Of a DNA stretch of 59,579 nt, positions 43,301 through 52,169 are shown piece by piece. The DNA lies in NCBI GenBank assembly GCA_024694565.1, contig JAILJR010000211.1, forward strand, positions 1 through 59,579, read 5' to 3'. Position 1 is the stretch's first letter; each line of letters opens with the position of its first letter. A program made the position numbers and the translations under genes. The notes beneath the pieces are model-generated. The model worked only from the letters and a program-made list of their open reading frames with translations, was not told the origin of the DNA and did not search any database. Source of the DNA: Butyrivibrio sp. (GTDB lineage: Bacteria; Bacillota; Clostridia; Lachnospirales; Lachnospiraceae).

Positions 43301-44074
43301 GGCAATTCGAGCACTGTCTCAGGTTCGGTAACTGCAAACATAGGAGCAGCAACCGGAAATACAGGCGCATCTTCAGGCTCATCAGCAGGCGGAAATATGA
43401 GCGGAGCAGCAGGTGCGGCGGCTAATGCAGGAGCAGCAGCCGGAAATACAGGCGTATCGTCAGGCTTATCAGCAGGCGGAAATATGAGCGGAGCAACAGG
43501 TGCGGCGGCTAATGCAGGAGCAGCAGCCGGAAATACAAGCGTATCGTCAGGCTCAACAGCAACCGGAAATATGAGCACAGCCTCAGGTTCGTCAGCCGCA
43601 AATTCAGTTGCACCTTCAGGTTCCTCCAAAACAGAATATTCATCTGCAAATGCAGAGTCATTTACAAATGGAAAACAGTCAGAAGGAAATCTGTCAGATG
43701 CACCTCAAAGCAAGCCCCAGGCAGGAACAGAGTCATTGAAGACATCAATTTCGGATAATGCCGGCTCAACTACTGATAATAAAGATACTCAAAATCAGGA
43801 AGACAAAAACAACAATACAACAGCTGTGAGTCAAAAGAATGCAGAGCTGAATGAAATATCTGACGAGGCAAATATTCCTTCCGAAAATAAAAACATTTCT
43901 GAGACTTCTGCAAATGAGAATGCATTAGAGTACCGGATCATTAATGAATCGGTCGGTGAAAATCAAAGCGTTAGCGATGAACTGTCTTTCGGACAAACAG
44001 AAGGAAATTTTATATCTGTTAATGTTGAAGACCTGTTTGATTTCAATTCTTTCGCACCCGGATCTGATGAATGA
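40331..44074 (+). CDS. Giant membrane-anchored coiled-coil protein with repeat arrays and His/Cys module
   Basis: This 1247-residue protein starts at 40331 (GGGAGAGG SD). An N-terminal anchor (~27-47) precedes ~650 residues of extended coiled coil. Within it six 11-residue units (MTDQNKNLTDK, residues 210-275) and four 22-residue units (starting at residue 352: ELTDNTDKLSG plus ELSDTKEALSK) form hendecads, followed by 7-residue units (GVNSSIN, ~515-645). Next come a possible Zn-binding His/Cys module (THVHTDSC, CPHC, ~730-880) and Gly/Ala/Ser-rich repeats of 29 residues (from residue 1005), ending acidic. Probably it is a long surface stalk or filament. No family is recognised. Unit sizes of 33, 66, 21 and 87 bp keep frame. 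Confidence 0.85.
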   Translation: MKFKGKWTKQNNSVKQLLKKLRRHDTFVVAIAVVLALSLCGGLIYLSTPVITADAREELEQAERENSDKTMEKLDELNSYLDGLDKSVTESKNSISSFNEKNEESKLLSEKNTEKITNTVNDRVSYLEKDLDNLHGTIAETRSNIEKLKETVSEGDKKSAEKITESFVGITTELDSIQKQYEEAQKNLKDLIGDVQSLVKSENKDLSKEMTDQNRNLTDKMTDQNRNLTDKMTDQNKNLTDRMTDQNKNLTDRITDQNNSLTEKMTDQNKNLSDKVTEKSNDLIQELADTKDELDKKLSGNKDELSQQAKDNADKASKELSETKDALSKEAAENTDKLSADLKDTKDSLSKELTDNTDKLSGELSDTKEALSKELTDSTDKLSGELSDTKEALSKELTDNTDKLSGEMSDTKEALSKELTDSTDKLSGELSDTKDALSKELSDNREALSEQMSAEHGELSQDMLGYYESLLSVLKDSQKALSDQNKEMLEQFKTDLGALNAELTRIYQELHSDIDAVNNSIGEVNSSIDGVNTSIDGVNSNIDGVNDNINKNMDTVNSGLSGVNDNISGVNNSILGVNDSISGVNSSINGVNNSINGVNSSINGVNSSINGVNNSINGVNGNIKNVNNSISTVNTNINGVNKKIDSMSSSITSMNGSVKGDINGLKTFISSEIAGVNKKFDQVFQRVSNGKQLLASALLTKGVNIRKDATFEEFRKAILSIPVQYNLDSGEVSGDIQYEYHYHKDGRNTTCGYLTVSTDRRGGCYNKAVTHVHTDSCYKTVTEHVYFTYKDVVDTEERYTSDDGIQYTWFYCPHCNTRFLATDGIHIETTDDDTVYYKRVTTDISSSSTRKLVCGKTEGTVEGYAPSCGYSHGQVIAAKITFGGTGVSNRMLMESKAAVSRKSLSLDMLMADFGDENIAESKLKANDKETVSKIKFGGTGTEADFLTSADGMSKTDALKQTGSAGKNSLTLTTDLSAAGSSGAAAGSSAKGNSSTVSGSVTANIGAATGNTGASSGSSAGGNMSGAAGAAANAGAAAGNTGVSSGLSAGGNMSGATGAAANAGAAAGNTSVSSGSTATGNMSTASGSSAANSVAPSGSSKTEYSSANAESFTNGKQSEGNLSDAPQSKPQAGTESLKTSISDNAGSTTDNKDTQNQEDKNNNTTAVSQKNAELNEISDEANIPSENKNISETSANENALEYRIINESVGENQSVSDELSFGQTEGNFISVNVEDLFDFNSFAPGSDE

Positions 44075-44149
44075 TTTCAGCCTGTATTTGCATCGCAATG
44101 CCATCAGCAAAGTTACAATTCATTGCATAAAACCGAAGATAGTCTTTTC

Positions 44150-44185
44150 TTGACATTGATATCACATCTGAATAGAATAGATGTG
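44150..44185 (+). promoter_or_regulatory. Promoter with overlapping inverted repeat before the His-rich CobW gene
   Basis: TTGACA (44150-44155) is 17 bases from TAGAAT (44173-44178). The dyad CACATCT-N9-AGATGTG (44163-44169, 44179-44185) brackets the -10. This is an operator position that suits a metal-responsive repressor, though the sequence does not equal a Zur box that I know. Confidence 0.65.
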
Positions 44186-44229
44186 TTGTAGTAGCGATAT
44201 AGCACGGATATGTGCAGATTGGAGTGGAT

Positions 44230-45489
44230 ATGACAAAGATAGATATAATTTCCGGCTTTTTGGGAGCTGGTAAAACTACTCTTATAAAGAAGCTTTTAAA
44301 AGAAGCTCTCGCCGGAACAAAGGTTGTTCTTATCGAGAATGAATTTGGTGAGATCGGAATTGACGGTGGTTTTCTTAAGGAGTCAGGTATTGAGATTACC
44401 GAGATGAATTCGGGATGTATCTGCTGCTCGCTTGTAGGTGATTTTGAGACATCACTCAAGCAGGTTATGGAGCAGTATGCACCTGAGAGGATCCTCATTG
44501 AGCCATCTGGTGTTGGTAAGCTTTCAGATGTCATGAGAGCTATCCAGAACATTGCTGACACTGATGACAACATGGAGCTTAACAGTGCAGTTACAGTAGT
44601 TGATGTTTCTAAGGCAAAGGTGTATATCAAGAACTTTGGAGAGTTCTTTATCAACCAGATTGAGAACGCCGGGACAATCATACTTACAAGAACTGATAAG
44701 GCTGACCAGAAAAAGATTGAGACTGCAGTGGAGCTCATCCGCGAGCATAACAGCAAGGCTACCATAATAACTACACCTCTTGACCAGATAACAGGAAAAG
44801 AGATACTTGATACCTTTGAGGGGAATAACGACCTTGAGGCTGAGCTTTTGAAGCTCGTTATGGAGGCTAAAGAAGAGCATCATCACCATCATCATGATCA
44901 CGGCAGTCACAAGACTGTAGCAGAGGACGGTTCCGTAGTTTACAGTGCACACCACGACCATGATCACGACGAAGATCATGAACACGAGCATGAACACGAC
45001 CATGATGAACATGATCATGACCACGATCACGAGCACCATCACGACCACGATGACCACGATCACGAGCACCATCACGACCACGATCACGAGCACCATCACG
45101 ACCACGAAGATCACGACCACGAGCATCACCACGACCACGATGACCACGACCATGATCATCACCATCATCACGATGATCACGACCATGAGCACCATCATCA
45201 CCACGATGCTGACGACATATTCATGAGCTGGGGTATGGAGACACCTCTTAAGTACACAGCTTCTGAAATCGGGGACATGCTCTCAAAGCTTGAGGACGAA
45301 GAGGAGTATGGTATTGTTCTTCGTACTAAGGGAGTGGTTCCTTCTGAAGACGGCTCCTGGATTGAGTTCGACTATGTTCCCGGAGAATCGGATGTCAGAA
45401 AGGGAGCTCCTGATGTGACCGGTAAATTCTGTGTAATAGGTTCCGGGCTTAAGGAAAAGAATCTTGAAAAGCTTTTTAGGAGACTGTGA
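44230..45489 (+). CDS. CobW/G3E-family GTPase with very long His-rich metal-binding region
   Basis: This 419-residue protein starts at 44230 (GGAG, five bases upstream). The GTPase core has P-loop GFLGAGKTTL, ENEFGEIGID, the metal-binding GCICC, and a TRTD guanine motif. Residues ~215-326 are an insertion almost entirely of His, Asp and Glu (HDHDHDEDHEHEHEHD-like); it is far longer than usual and should bind many zinc or nickel/cobalt ions. The C-terminal CobW_C domain (~335-419) is intact. Family members insert metals into proteins (ZNG1-like). The partner gene follows 59 bases on. Confidence 0.92.
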   Translation: MTKIDIISGFLGAGKTTLIKKLLKEALAGTKVVLIENEFGEIGIDGGFLKESGIEITEMNSGCICCSLVGDFETSLKQVMEQYAPERILIEPSGVGKLSDVMRAIQNIADTDDNMELNSAVTVVDVSKAKVYIKNFGEFFINQIENAGTIILTRTDKADQKKIETAVELIREHNSKATIITTPLDQITGKEILDTFEGNNDLEAELLKLVMEAKEEHHHHHHDHGSHKTVAEDGSVVYSAHHDHDHDEDHEHEHEHDHDEHDHDHDHEHHHDHDDHDHEHHHDHDHEHHHDHEDHDHEHHHDHDDHDHDHHHHHDDHDHEHHHHHDADDIFMSWGMETPLKYTASEIGDMLSKLEDEEEYGIVLRTKGVVPSEDGSWIEFDYVPGESDVRKGAPDVTGKFCVIGSGLKEKNLEKLFRRL

Positions 45490-45548
45490 TAAACAGTAAA
45501 CGTTTTTTGAAACAGCTTCACTATATTGGTGTAACCATGGAGTAATAA

Positions 45549-46508
45549 ATGATAAAGAGAGAAAATTTGAAACCGGTATATATTATCAATGGATTTCTTG
45601 ATGCCGGTAAGACTGATTTCTTCAGATATACAATGGCTCAGCCCTACTTTCGCACTAAGGGAAAGACTCTTTTGATAGTCTGCGAAGAGGGTGAGAATGA
45701 GTATGAGGACAAGCTTTTAGAGAGCACCAACACCGTCATAGAGTTCATCGAAGATGAAGAGGACTTCAACCCCGATGCACTGGCAGCTCTTGATGAGAAG
45801 CACAATCCTGAGAGAGTACTTGTTGAATACAACGGCATGTGGAATTTTAAAAACATGCGTCTTCCGGCAATGTGGAGGCTGGAACAACAGCTGACAGCCA
45901 TTGATGCATCAAGCTTTGAACTGTATTTCAGCAATATGAAATCTCTTTTGGCGGAGCAGATCAGAAATTCGGATCTCATACTCTTCAACAGATGTGATGG
46001 GATTGAGGATCTTGCCTCATATAAGAGAAATGTTAAGGCAATCAACCAGAAGGCCGATATTATATTTGAGGATCAGAACGGAGAGGTCGATGTGACACTT
46101 GACGAGGATCTTCCCTTCGACCTCAATCAGGATCCTATTGAGCTGAATAATTACGGGTATGGAATGTTTTATCTTGATGCACTCGATCATGTTGAGAGAT
46201 ATGAGGGCAAGAATGTGAGATTCACAGGAATGGTTCTAAAGCCTCAGGAGTTTCCTGAAAACCGGTTTGTTCCGGGCATGATGGCCATGACCTGCTGCGC
46301 TCAGGATATGCAGTTTCTGGGATTTGCCTGTGATTATGAAGGCTCAAAGGAGCTGAAGGAAAAAGACTGGGTAACAGTAACTGCCAGGGTAGTAAAGCAG
46401 TTTGTGCCTGAGTATAAGGGTGAGGGCCCTGTTCTTGAAGCGATAAGCGTTGAAAAAGCCAAAGAGCCTGAGAACAAGGTGATAGATTTTTCAAATCCTC
46501 AGCAGTGA
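45549..46508 (+). CDS. CobW-like P-loop protein fused to a YcgQ-type (DUF1980/TIGR03943) domain
   Basis: This 319-residue protein has an N-terminal CobW-like GTPase (P-loop NGFLDAGKTDF, guanine motif NRCD at ~142-145) that lacks the CxCC metal motif. The C-terminal ~120 residues (FTGMVLKPQEF, then MMAMTCCAQDMQFLGFACDY) match the extracytoplasmic-type domain of YcgQ/TIGR03943 proteins, which are linked to zinc uptake with YcgR and YciC. In this protein the two are joined in one soluble chain. The SD ATGGAG is seen before ATG. It is co-transcribed with the His-rich CobW and probably is its working partner. Confidence 0.85.
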   Translation: MIKRENLKPVYIINGFLDAGKTDFFRYTMAQPYFRTKGKTLLIVCEEGENEYEDKLLESTNTVIEFIEDEEDFNPDALAALDEKHNPERVLVEYNGMWNFKNMRLPAMWRLEQQLTAIDASSFELYFSNMKSLLAEQIRNSDLILFNRCDGIEDLASYKRNVKAINQKADIIFEDQNGEVDVTLDEDLPFDLNQDPIELNNYGYGMFYLDALDHVERYEGKNVRFTGMVLKPQEFPENRFVPGMMAMTCCAQDMQFLGFACDYEGSKELKEKDWVTVTARVVKQFVPEYKGEGPVLEAISVEKAKEPENKVIDFSNPQQ

Positions 46509-46655
46509 GTTATAAGATGTGCCGGACAGACTTCCTGTCTCCAGACTCATAGGATTAAGAAGTACAAAAAAGGCTTTTGCCAATAAAAAATAATGAATCG
46601 TCCTTTTGAGACTGCCGCAAGCTTTACTACTTTGGGACGGGCCGGGGGATACAAT

Positions 46656-47579
46656 ATGTTTAATTACCTTCCAATACAATGGCTGTTTCTGTTTTTTTTC
46701 TACAGTTTTTTTGGTTGGTGCTTTGAATCGACATATGTCTCCATAATGGAGAAACATCTGGTAAACAGAGGGTTCATTCGTGGACCCTTTTTGCCGTTAT
46801 ATGGGTGCGGGGGCATAATGATGCTCATTGCTTCAAAACCATTCTACGACAATGTTCTGCTCGTATTTATAGCGGGGTGCATCGGAGCTACAGCGCTCGA
46901 GTATATAACCGGCGTTGTGATGGAGAAGCTTTTTGGAGTCAGATATTGGGATTACTCGCACAAAAAATTCAATTTTCAGGGACAGATCTGTTTAGAATCT
47001 ACAATAGTGTGGGGAGTGTGTACCGTAGTTTTTACCCATTATATGCAGATTCCCATTGAAATGATAATAATGTCGATCCCATACAATATCATGACGGTTG
47101 TAGTGGTGATCGAGACGATCATATTCAGCGCAGATTTTGCCATTGCATTCAGAACGGCGCTGGATATCAGGGATGTGCTGATGTATATGGAAAGAGCCAA
47201 GTCAGAGATGGCGAGAATGCAGAAACGCCTCGACGTGCTTATCGCATTTAAGGGCGAGGATGTAAAGGAAGGTATCGGATCCAGAATGGGAGGGATCAAC
47301 AACAGGATTGATGCTCTCAGCAATTCTCTGGAGTCCTCTTTTAACATTATCAAGCAAAAGATGGCAGTTGATCCCGGAGCATATGTGAGCAGGGCGAGAG
47401 ATGAAGTAACAGAGCTTTACGCAAGGTATCGTGTCGTTATGTCCAGGTTCACTCCCGCACCGGTGAAGAGCATCTATACATGGTACAGAAACAGGACCAT
47501 TGCCGGAAATCCCACAATGTCATCAACAATGTACAAAGCCAGCCTTGAAGAACTCAAGGAACGCACAAAGGAAAGCTGA
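46656..47579 (+). CDS. Putative ABC transporter permease (CmpB-like, PF06541 type)
   Basis: This 307-residue protein has six predicted transmembrane helices in the first ~190 residues and a helical cytoplasmic tail. The motifs FFGWCFESTYVS, NRGFIRGPFLPLYG and WDYSHKKFNFQGQICLEST are hallmarks of the family annotated as putative ABC transporter permease, whose transport role is unproven. I chose 46656 because GGGGGAT lies upstream; an in-frame ATG at 46593 has no SD. Its stop codon starts a 12-bp tandem repeat. Confidence 0.88.
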   Translation: MFNYLPIQWLFLFFFYSFFGWCFESTYVSIMEKHLVNRGFIRGPFLPLYGCGGIMMLIASKPFYDNVLLVFIAGCIGATALEYITGVVMEKLFGVRYWDYSHKKFNFQGQICLESTIVWGVCTVVFTHYMQIPIEMIIMSIPYNIMTVVVVIETIIFSADFAIAFRTALDIRDVLMYMERAKSEMARMQKRLDVLIAFKGEDVKEGIGSRMGGINNRIDALSNSLESSFNIIKQKMAVDPGAYVSRARDEVTELYARYRVVMSRFTPAPVKSIYTWYRNRTIAGNPTMSSTMYKASLEELKERTKES

Positions 47580-47667
47580 AAAAGCTGGAATAAAAGCTGA
47601 AATAGAAGCTGGAATAGAAGCTGGAATAAAAGCTGAAATATAACCTGAAATAAAAACTGAAATAAAA
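47575..47667. repeat. 12-bp tandem repeats starting at the stop codon
   Basis: Seven exact-length 12-bp units (consensus GCTGAAATAAAA, 47584-47667) follow a 9-base partial copy that contains the last codons and TGA of the CmpB-like gene (47575-47583). Most copies repeat the TGA-like CTGA. The units are not open in any useful frame. Confidence 0.85.
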
Positions 47668-47674
47668 GCAAATT

Positions 47675-47711
47675 AAAAGACCTCATGCCGGTGAGAGACA
47701 TGAGGTCTTTT
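47675..47711. terminator. Bidirectional terminator between convergent genes
   Basis: The stem AAAAGACCTCATG / CATGAGGTCTTTT (13 bp) with an 11-base loop has T-rich sequence on both sides, so it can stop transcription from the CmpB-like gene and from rpsT. Confidence 0.85.
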
Positions 47712-47736
47712 TATGTTTTATAATTATTATTCGGGC

Positions 47737-48000
47737 TTATGCCATCTTGTTAACGGCAAGAGCAAGTCTTGAAACCTTTCTTGAAGCGGTGTTCTTCTTG
47801 AATATACCCTTTGACTCAGCCTTGTCAATTGTTGATGTAGCTGAAAGAAGTGCCTTTGCAGCCTCTTCCTTGTTGCCTGCCTCGATAGCAGCTCTTACCT
47901 TCTTGATCTCTGTCTTGACAGAAGACTTGATCATCTGATTCTGCATAGCCTTTTTCTTGTTTACTAAAACTCTCTTCTTGGCGGATTTGATATTAGCCAT
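47737..48000 (-). CDS. rpsT: 30S ribosomal protein S20
   Basis: This 87-residue basic protein starts MANIKSAKKRVLVNKKKAMQ and has the S20 three-helix pattern. It binds 16S rRNA early in 30S assembly. GGAGGT precedes the ATG at 48000; an in-frame ATG upstream would add 21 residues not found in the family. It is transcribed alone from the promoter at 48091-48119. Confidence 0.97.
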   Translation of the reverse strand: MANIKSAKKRVLVNKKKAMQNQMIKSSVKTEIKKVRAAIEAGNKEEAAKALLSATSTIDKAESKGIFKKNTASRKVSRLALAVNKMA

Positions 48001-48090
48001 AATTACCTCCGAAATGATCTGATTATTTATTTTATACGCTCGTGTGCGCATTAAGCCGGACACGGACAGTTAATGCCACATACGCTAGAT

Positions 48091-48119
48091 ATTTTAGATT
48101 AAATTGTGGAAACTGTCAA
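48091..48119 (-). promoter_or_regulatory. Promoter of rpsT
   Basis: On the minus strand TTGACA (48114-48119) and TAAAAT (48091-48096) are separated by 17 bases, about 90 bases upstream of the start. Confidence 0.75.
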
Positions 48120-48148
48120 TAGATTTTGCTATTATGATATAAGCGCCG

Positions 48149-48405
48149 TTACAATTCAGGTTACCATTCAGTGGTCAGCCAGGTCAGGACAGCCCGCCGC
48201 AAATGTAAGTCTGCCCAGGGTGACGCTCTCGCTCTGTGAAAAACGTAGCGGTACTAAGCGACCAAAGTACGGCCGCTAAGTACCGACGTTTTTCAAAGCA
48301 CCCTGGCTCAGCCTTTCATTTGCTCTGGTCTATCCTGACCTGGCTGACCACTGAATGGTAACAAATTCGGGGTACAATTCAGCCTGCAGCCAGCCCGGGA
48401 CTGGC
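48149..48405. repeat. Full type B palindromic element plus extra left arm
   Basis: The outer arms 48160-48185 and 48337-48362 (GTTACCATTCAGTGGTCAGCC...) are perfectly complementary over 26 bp. The core (CGTAGCGGTACTAAGCGACC, loop AAAGTAC, GGCCGCTAAGTACCGACG) and the flanking segments GACGCTCTCGCTC and CTCAGCCTTT match type A elements. An additional B left arm (TACAATTCAGCCTGCAGCC) follows at 48372-48405. It lies in the 441-base gap between rpsT and lepA, which holds no gene. Confidence 0.85.
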
Positions 48406-48441
48406 CGTATATCATAATTTGCTTTTGACGGAGGTTTTAGC

Positions 48442-50250
48442 GTGGAACAGAGTAGGATAAGAAATTTTTGTATTGTTGCCCATATTGATCATGGCAAGTC
48501 AACACTGGCTGACAGGATGATTGAGAAGACAGGAGTGCTGACGCTTCGTGAGATGCAGAATCAGGTTCTGGACAACATGGATATAGAGAGGGAGAGAGGG
48601 ATCACCATCAAGTCACAGGCAGTAAGGATGATCTACAAGGCAAGTGACGGCAATGAGTATACCTTCAATATGATAGATACTCCCGGTCATGTGGATTTTG
48701 GATATGAGGTATCAAGAAGTCTTGCTGCCTGCGATGGCGCTATACTGGTGGTAGATGCCACTCAGGGTGTTGAGGCGCAGACCCTGGCAAACGTGTATAT
48801 GGCACTTGACCATGACCTTGATGTCTTTCCGGTCATCAACAAGATTGATCTTCCAAGCGCCATGCCTCAGGAGGCCAAGGATGAGATAGAGGATGTGATA
48901 GGGATTGAGGCTCAGGATGCGCCTCTTATTTCAGCCAAGAACGGTATAGGCATTGAGGATGTGCTTGAGGCGGTGGTTAAAAAGATTCCTGCACCAAACG
49001 GAGATCCTAAGGAGCCATTAAAAGCACTTATTTTTGACAGCATATATGACTCTTACCGCGGTGTTATAGTATTTGTCCGGGTTTTTGACGGCGAAGTAAA
49101 AAAGGGAATGAAGGTCCGCTTTATGGCAACGTCTGCTGAGGCTGAGGTGGTTGAGGTTGGATATTTTGGCCCCGGAAGGTTCATACCAAGTGATGAACTG
49201 TCTGCAGGAGATGTCGGCTACTTCACAGCCGCCATCAAGAATATCCAGGACACAAGAGTAGGCGATACCGTGACAGATTCAGAGAAGCCCTGTAAAGAGG
49301 CCCTTCCCGGTTACAAGAAGGTAATGCCTATGGTTTACTGCGGGCTTTATCCGGCTGACTCGGCCCATTATTCAGATCTTCGTGATGCTCTCGAAAAGCT
49401 GCAGCTCAATGACGCTTCTTTATTCTACGAGCCGGAGACCTCACAGGCTCTTGGCTTTGGCTTCAGGGCAGGCTTCCTTGGCCTTCTTCATCTGGAGGTC
49501 GTCCAGGAGAGACTTGAGAGAGAGTATGACCTTAACCTTGTCACCACCGCTCCTTCTGTAGTCTACAAGGTGCACAAGACGGACGGAGAAGTCTTTGATC
49601 TGACCAATCCGACCAACCTTCCGGACCCTTCTGAGATTGAATATATGGAGGAGCCCATCGTAAATGGCGAGATCATGGTCACTACCGACTATGTCGGAGC
49701 CATCATGCAGCTGTGTCAGGAGAGGAGGGGCAAGTATCTCTCCACTGACTACATCGAGCAGACAAGGGCAATACTGAAATATGAGCTGCCCTTAAATGAG
49801 ATAATCTATGACTTCTTTGATGCTCTTAAGTCCAGATCAAGGGGCTATGCTTCCTTTGACTACGAGCTCAAGGGATATGAAAAGTCTGATCTTGTTAAGC
49901 TTGACATACTGATCAACAGGGAGGAGGTCGACGCTCTTTCCTTCATTGTCCACAAGGATGGGGCATATGAGCGCGGCCGCAAGATGTGTGAGAAGCTGAA
50001 GGAGGAGATCCCAAGGCATCTGTTTGAAATACCGATCCAGGCTTCTGTCGGAGGCAAGGTTATCGCCCGCGAGACAGTAAAGGCCTACAGAAAGGATGTG
50101 CTTGCCAAGTGCTACGGCGGTGACATCACGCGTAAGAAAAAGCTCCTGGAGAAGCAGAAAGAGGGCAAAAAGAAAATGCGTCAGATCGGTAACGTAGAGG
50201 TGCCCCAGTCCGCCTTTTTAAGTGTCCTGAAGCTTGATAACACAGACTGA
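48442..50250 (+). CDS. lepA: Elongation factor 4 (LepA) GTPase
   Basis: This 602-residue translational GTPase has G1 [10 protein letters not shown]3 DTPGH and G4 NKID, the EF-G-like domains II, III and V, and the family-specific C-terminal domain ending [19 protein letters not shown]. It acts on ribosomes (back-translocation or assembly under stress). The start is GTG with GGAGG seven bases upstream. The hemW gene follows 15 bases later, a common linkage in Firmicutes. Confidence 0.97.
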   Translation: MEQSRIRNFCIVAHIDHGKSTLADRMIEKTGVLTLREMQNQVLDNMDIERERGITIKSQAVRMIYKASDGNEYTFNMIDTPGHVDFGYEVSRSLAACDGAILVVDATQGVEAQTLANVYMALDHDLDVFPVINKIDLPSAMPQEAKDEIEDVIGIEAQDAPLISAKNGIGIEDVLEAVVKKIPAPNGDPKEPLKALIFDSIYDSYRGVIVFVRVFDGEVKKGMKVRFMATSAEAEVVEVGYFGPGRFIPSDELSAGDVGYFTAAIKNIQDTRVGDTVTDSEKPCKEALPGYKKVMPMVYCGLYPADSAHYSDLRDALEKLQLNDASLFYEPETSQALGFGFRAGFLGLLHLEVVQERLEREYDLNLVTTAPSVVYKVHKTDGEVFDLTNPTNLPDPSEIEYMEEPIVNGEIMVTTDYVGAIMQLCQERRGKYLSTDYIEQTRAILKYELPLNEIIYDFFDALKSRSRGYASFDYELKGYEKSDLVKLDILINREEVDALSFIVHKDGAYERGRKMCEKLKEEIPRHLFEIPIQASVGGKVIARETVKAYRKDVLAKCYGGDITRKKKLLEKQKEGKKKMRQIGNVEVPQSAFLSVLKLDNTD

Positions 50251-50265
50251 AGCGGACAGAGATCT

Positions 50266-51468
50266 ATGAAGGATAATTTATCTGTCTATGTACATATACC
50301 CTTCTGTAAGAGAAAATGTCTTTACTGCGATTTTCTTTCCTATTGTCCCGGGGAAGGTGAGGTGAACCGCTACTTTGATGCTTTGGAAAAAGAAATCAGG
50401 CTCTCCTGCAAAAGCTTTAGTGATTACAGTGTAAAGACGATTTTCTTCGGAGGTGGAACACCATCTTTTCCGGACGAAAGATATGTCTGCAGGATTCTGG
50501 ATGTTCTGAGAAGTTGTTTTGAGGTTGATGAGGAAGCGGAGATAAGCATTGAGGTCAATCCGGCGTCTGCGATCAGGGAAAAGCTGAAGGCATACCGTGA
50601 GGCCGGATTTAACAGGATCAGCATTGGAGTTCAGTCCTTCAATGATAAAGAGCTGAAGGCCATCGGAAGACTTCATGATTCCGAAGCTGCAGTAACAACC
50701 TTTTACGAGGCAAGAGACATTGGATTCAAGAATATAAATATAGATCTTATGAGCGCACTTCCGGGGCAAAGTGCGGACTCTTATCTTTCAACACTAAAAA
50801 GAGCAGCTGAGCTTAAACCCGAGCATATTTCCGCTTACAGCCTTATCATTGAAGAGGGGACGCCTTTTTATGATATGAAGCTGAACCTTCCTGATGAAGA
50901 AGATGACAGACTGATGTACCATGAGACCGGGCGCTTTCTCGCCGCACATGGCTACAACAGGTACGAGATATCAAATTATGCTCTTCCGGGATTTGAGTGC
51001 CGTCACAATAAGGTTTACTGGCAGAGAGGTAACTACGTGGGCTTTGGCCCCGGCGCCGCCTCAATGACTGAAAATATCCGCCGAAGCAATACAGGTGACG
51101 TCAACAGGTACCTTGAAGAGCTTTCAGCTATTTCCGTCTCTTCAATATCCGAACTTAAGGAGGAAGCTTCTCCTGACATCGGACTGCCTGTATGGGAAAA
51201 CACAGAGCACCTGAATACCGCATCTCAGATGGAAGAGTTCATGTTCCTGGGGCTTCGCCTTACTGAAGGCATCAGCACCGCAGAATTTGAAAGACAGTTT
51301 GGAAAGTCCGTATTCGAGGTGTACGGACCTGTGATAAAAAAATACGAGTCAATGGGACTGTTATACCAATACGTCAAAAGCACCACTTCCGGAAAGGAGC
51401 GCTACCTTTCCCTGACCGAGAGGGGCCTTGACGTCAGCAACACGGTAATGGCCGATTTCCTGTTCTGA
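50266..51468 (+). CDS. hemW: Radical SAM heme chaperone HemW
   Basis: This 400-residue radical SAM protein has the 4Fe-4S site CxxxCxxC at Cys14, Cys18 and Cys21 (FCKRKCLYC), GGGTPS, and a HemW C-terminal domain. It was formerly annotated as coproporphyrinogen III oxidase HemN-like, but HemW proteins lack the second SAM features and bind heme. It lies directly after lepA and is likely co-transcribed. The SD is weak (GCGGA). Confidence 0.94.
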   Translation: MKDNLSVYVHIPFCKRKCLYCDFLSYCPGEGEVNRYFDALEKEIRLSCKSFSDYSVKTIFFGGGTPSFPDERYVCRILDVLRSCFEVDEEAEISIEVNPASAIREKLKAYREAGFNRISIGVQSFNDKELKAIGRLHDSEAAVTTFYEARDIGFKNINIDLMSALPGQSADSYLSTLKRAAELKPEHISAYSLIIEEGTPFYDMKLNLPDEEDDRLMYHETGRFLAAHGYNRYEISNYALPGFECRHNKVYWQRGNYVGFGPGAASMTENIRRSNTGDVNRYLEELSAISVSSISELKEEASPDIGLPVWENTEHLNTASQMEEFMFLGLRLTEGISTAEFERQFGKSVFEVYGPVIKKYESMGLLYQYVKSTTSGKERYLSLTERGLDVSNTVMADFLF

Positions 51469-51485
51469 CCATAGACTTCTTTTGC

Positions 51486-51535
51486 AAATTGCACAGCCTG
51501 AGCTGGCCCGGCGAGCTTTTGTCGGGCAGATCATT
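51486..51535. repeat. Right half of a type A element with C module
   Basis: GCAAATTGCACAGCC (degenerate A right arm) continues into GGCGAGCTTTTGTCGGGCAGATCATT (C module). There is no left half. It ends eight bases before the AGGAGG SD of the next gene. Confidence 0.65.
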
Positions 51536-51552
51536 AATATATAGGAGGATTC

Positions 51553-52149
51553 ATGATGAACTACAATTTTTTTGCGCTGATTTCGAGAATGAAGTATATC
51601 GAGCGATGGGCCCTGATGAGAAATACAAGACCGGAAAATCTCTGTGAGCACTCAATGGAGGTTGCCATGATCGCCCATGCCCTGTGCACGATCGGCAATG
51701 TGCGATACGGTAAAATTCTGGATGCCAATAAGGCTGCGCTCATAGGTCTTTATCATGATGCCTCTGAGATCATTACAGGAGATATGCCCACTCCGGTAAA
51801 GTATTTCAACAAAGACCTGAAGCATGCCTACAAAGAGGTGGAGGCAATCGCAGATGACAAGCTTCTTGACAAGCTTCCCGAGGATCTTCGCCCGTCCTTT
51901 GAAGAAATCTTTAAGGCAACAGATGATGAGAATGAGGTTTACATGAGAAAGCTCGTAAAAGCAGCAGACAAGCTCTCGGCACTTATCAAATGTATAGGTG
52001 AGATCAACGCCGGCAATTCCGAATTCAGGACCGCAAAGGAGAGCACCGGCAAGTCGATCCGCAGCATGTACCAGGAACTCCCCGAGGTTCTCGACTTTGT
52101 AAACGAATTCCTCTCATCCTACGGGAGCACCCTCGACGAACTGACCTGA
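51553..52149 (+). CDS. HD-domain 5'-deoxynucleotidase (YfbR-like)
   Basis: This 198-residue phosphohydrolase has the metal-binding His of NLCEHSMEVA and the HD pair in LYHDASEI, plus KAADKLSALIKC with the final Asp. It fits YfbR, which removes the phosphate of deoxyribonucleoside 5'-monophosphates. AGGAGG stands four bases before the first ATG and seven before the second (51556); the second may be the real start. Confidence 0.92.
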   Translation: MMNYNFFALISRMKYIERWALMRNTRPENLCEHSMEVAMIAHALCTIGNVRYGKILDANKAALIGLYHDASEIITGDMPTPVKYFNKDLKHAYKEVEAIADDKLLDKLPEDLRPSFEEIFKATDDENEVYMRKLVKAADKLSALIKCIGEINAGNSEFRTAKESTGKSIRSMYQELPEVLDFVNEFLSSYGSTLDELT

Positions 52150-52169
52150 TTCCAAAAAGGTGGCGGCAG

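Noticed and set aside
44524-45204. Long minus-strand frame rich in Val and Met
   Set aside because: It is the antisense of the His/Asp codons of the CobW gene; the composition is an artefact and there is no RBS.
44875-45210. Regular short repeats that at first look like a repeat array or CRISPR-like tract
   Set aside because: They are in-frame CAC/GAC/GAT codons of the His-rich loop; there are no equal-length unique spacers.
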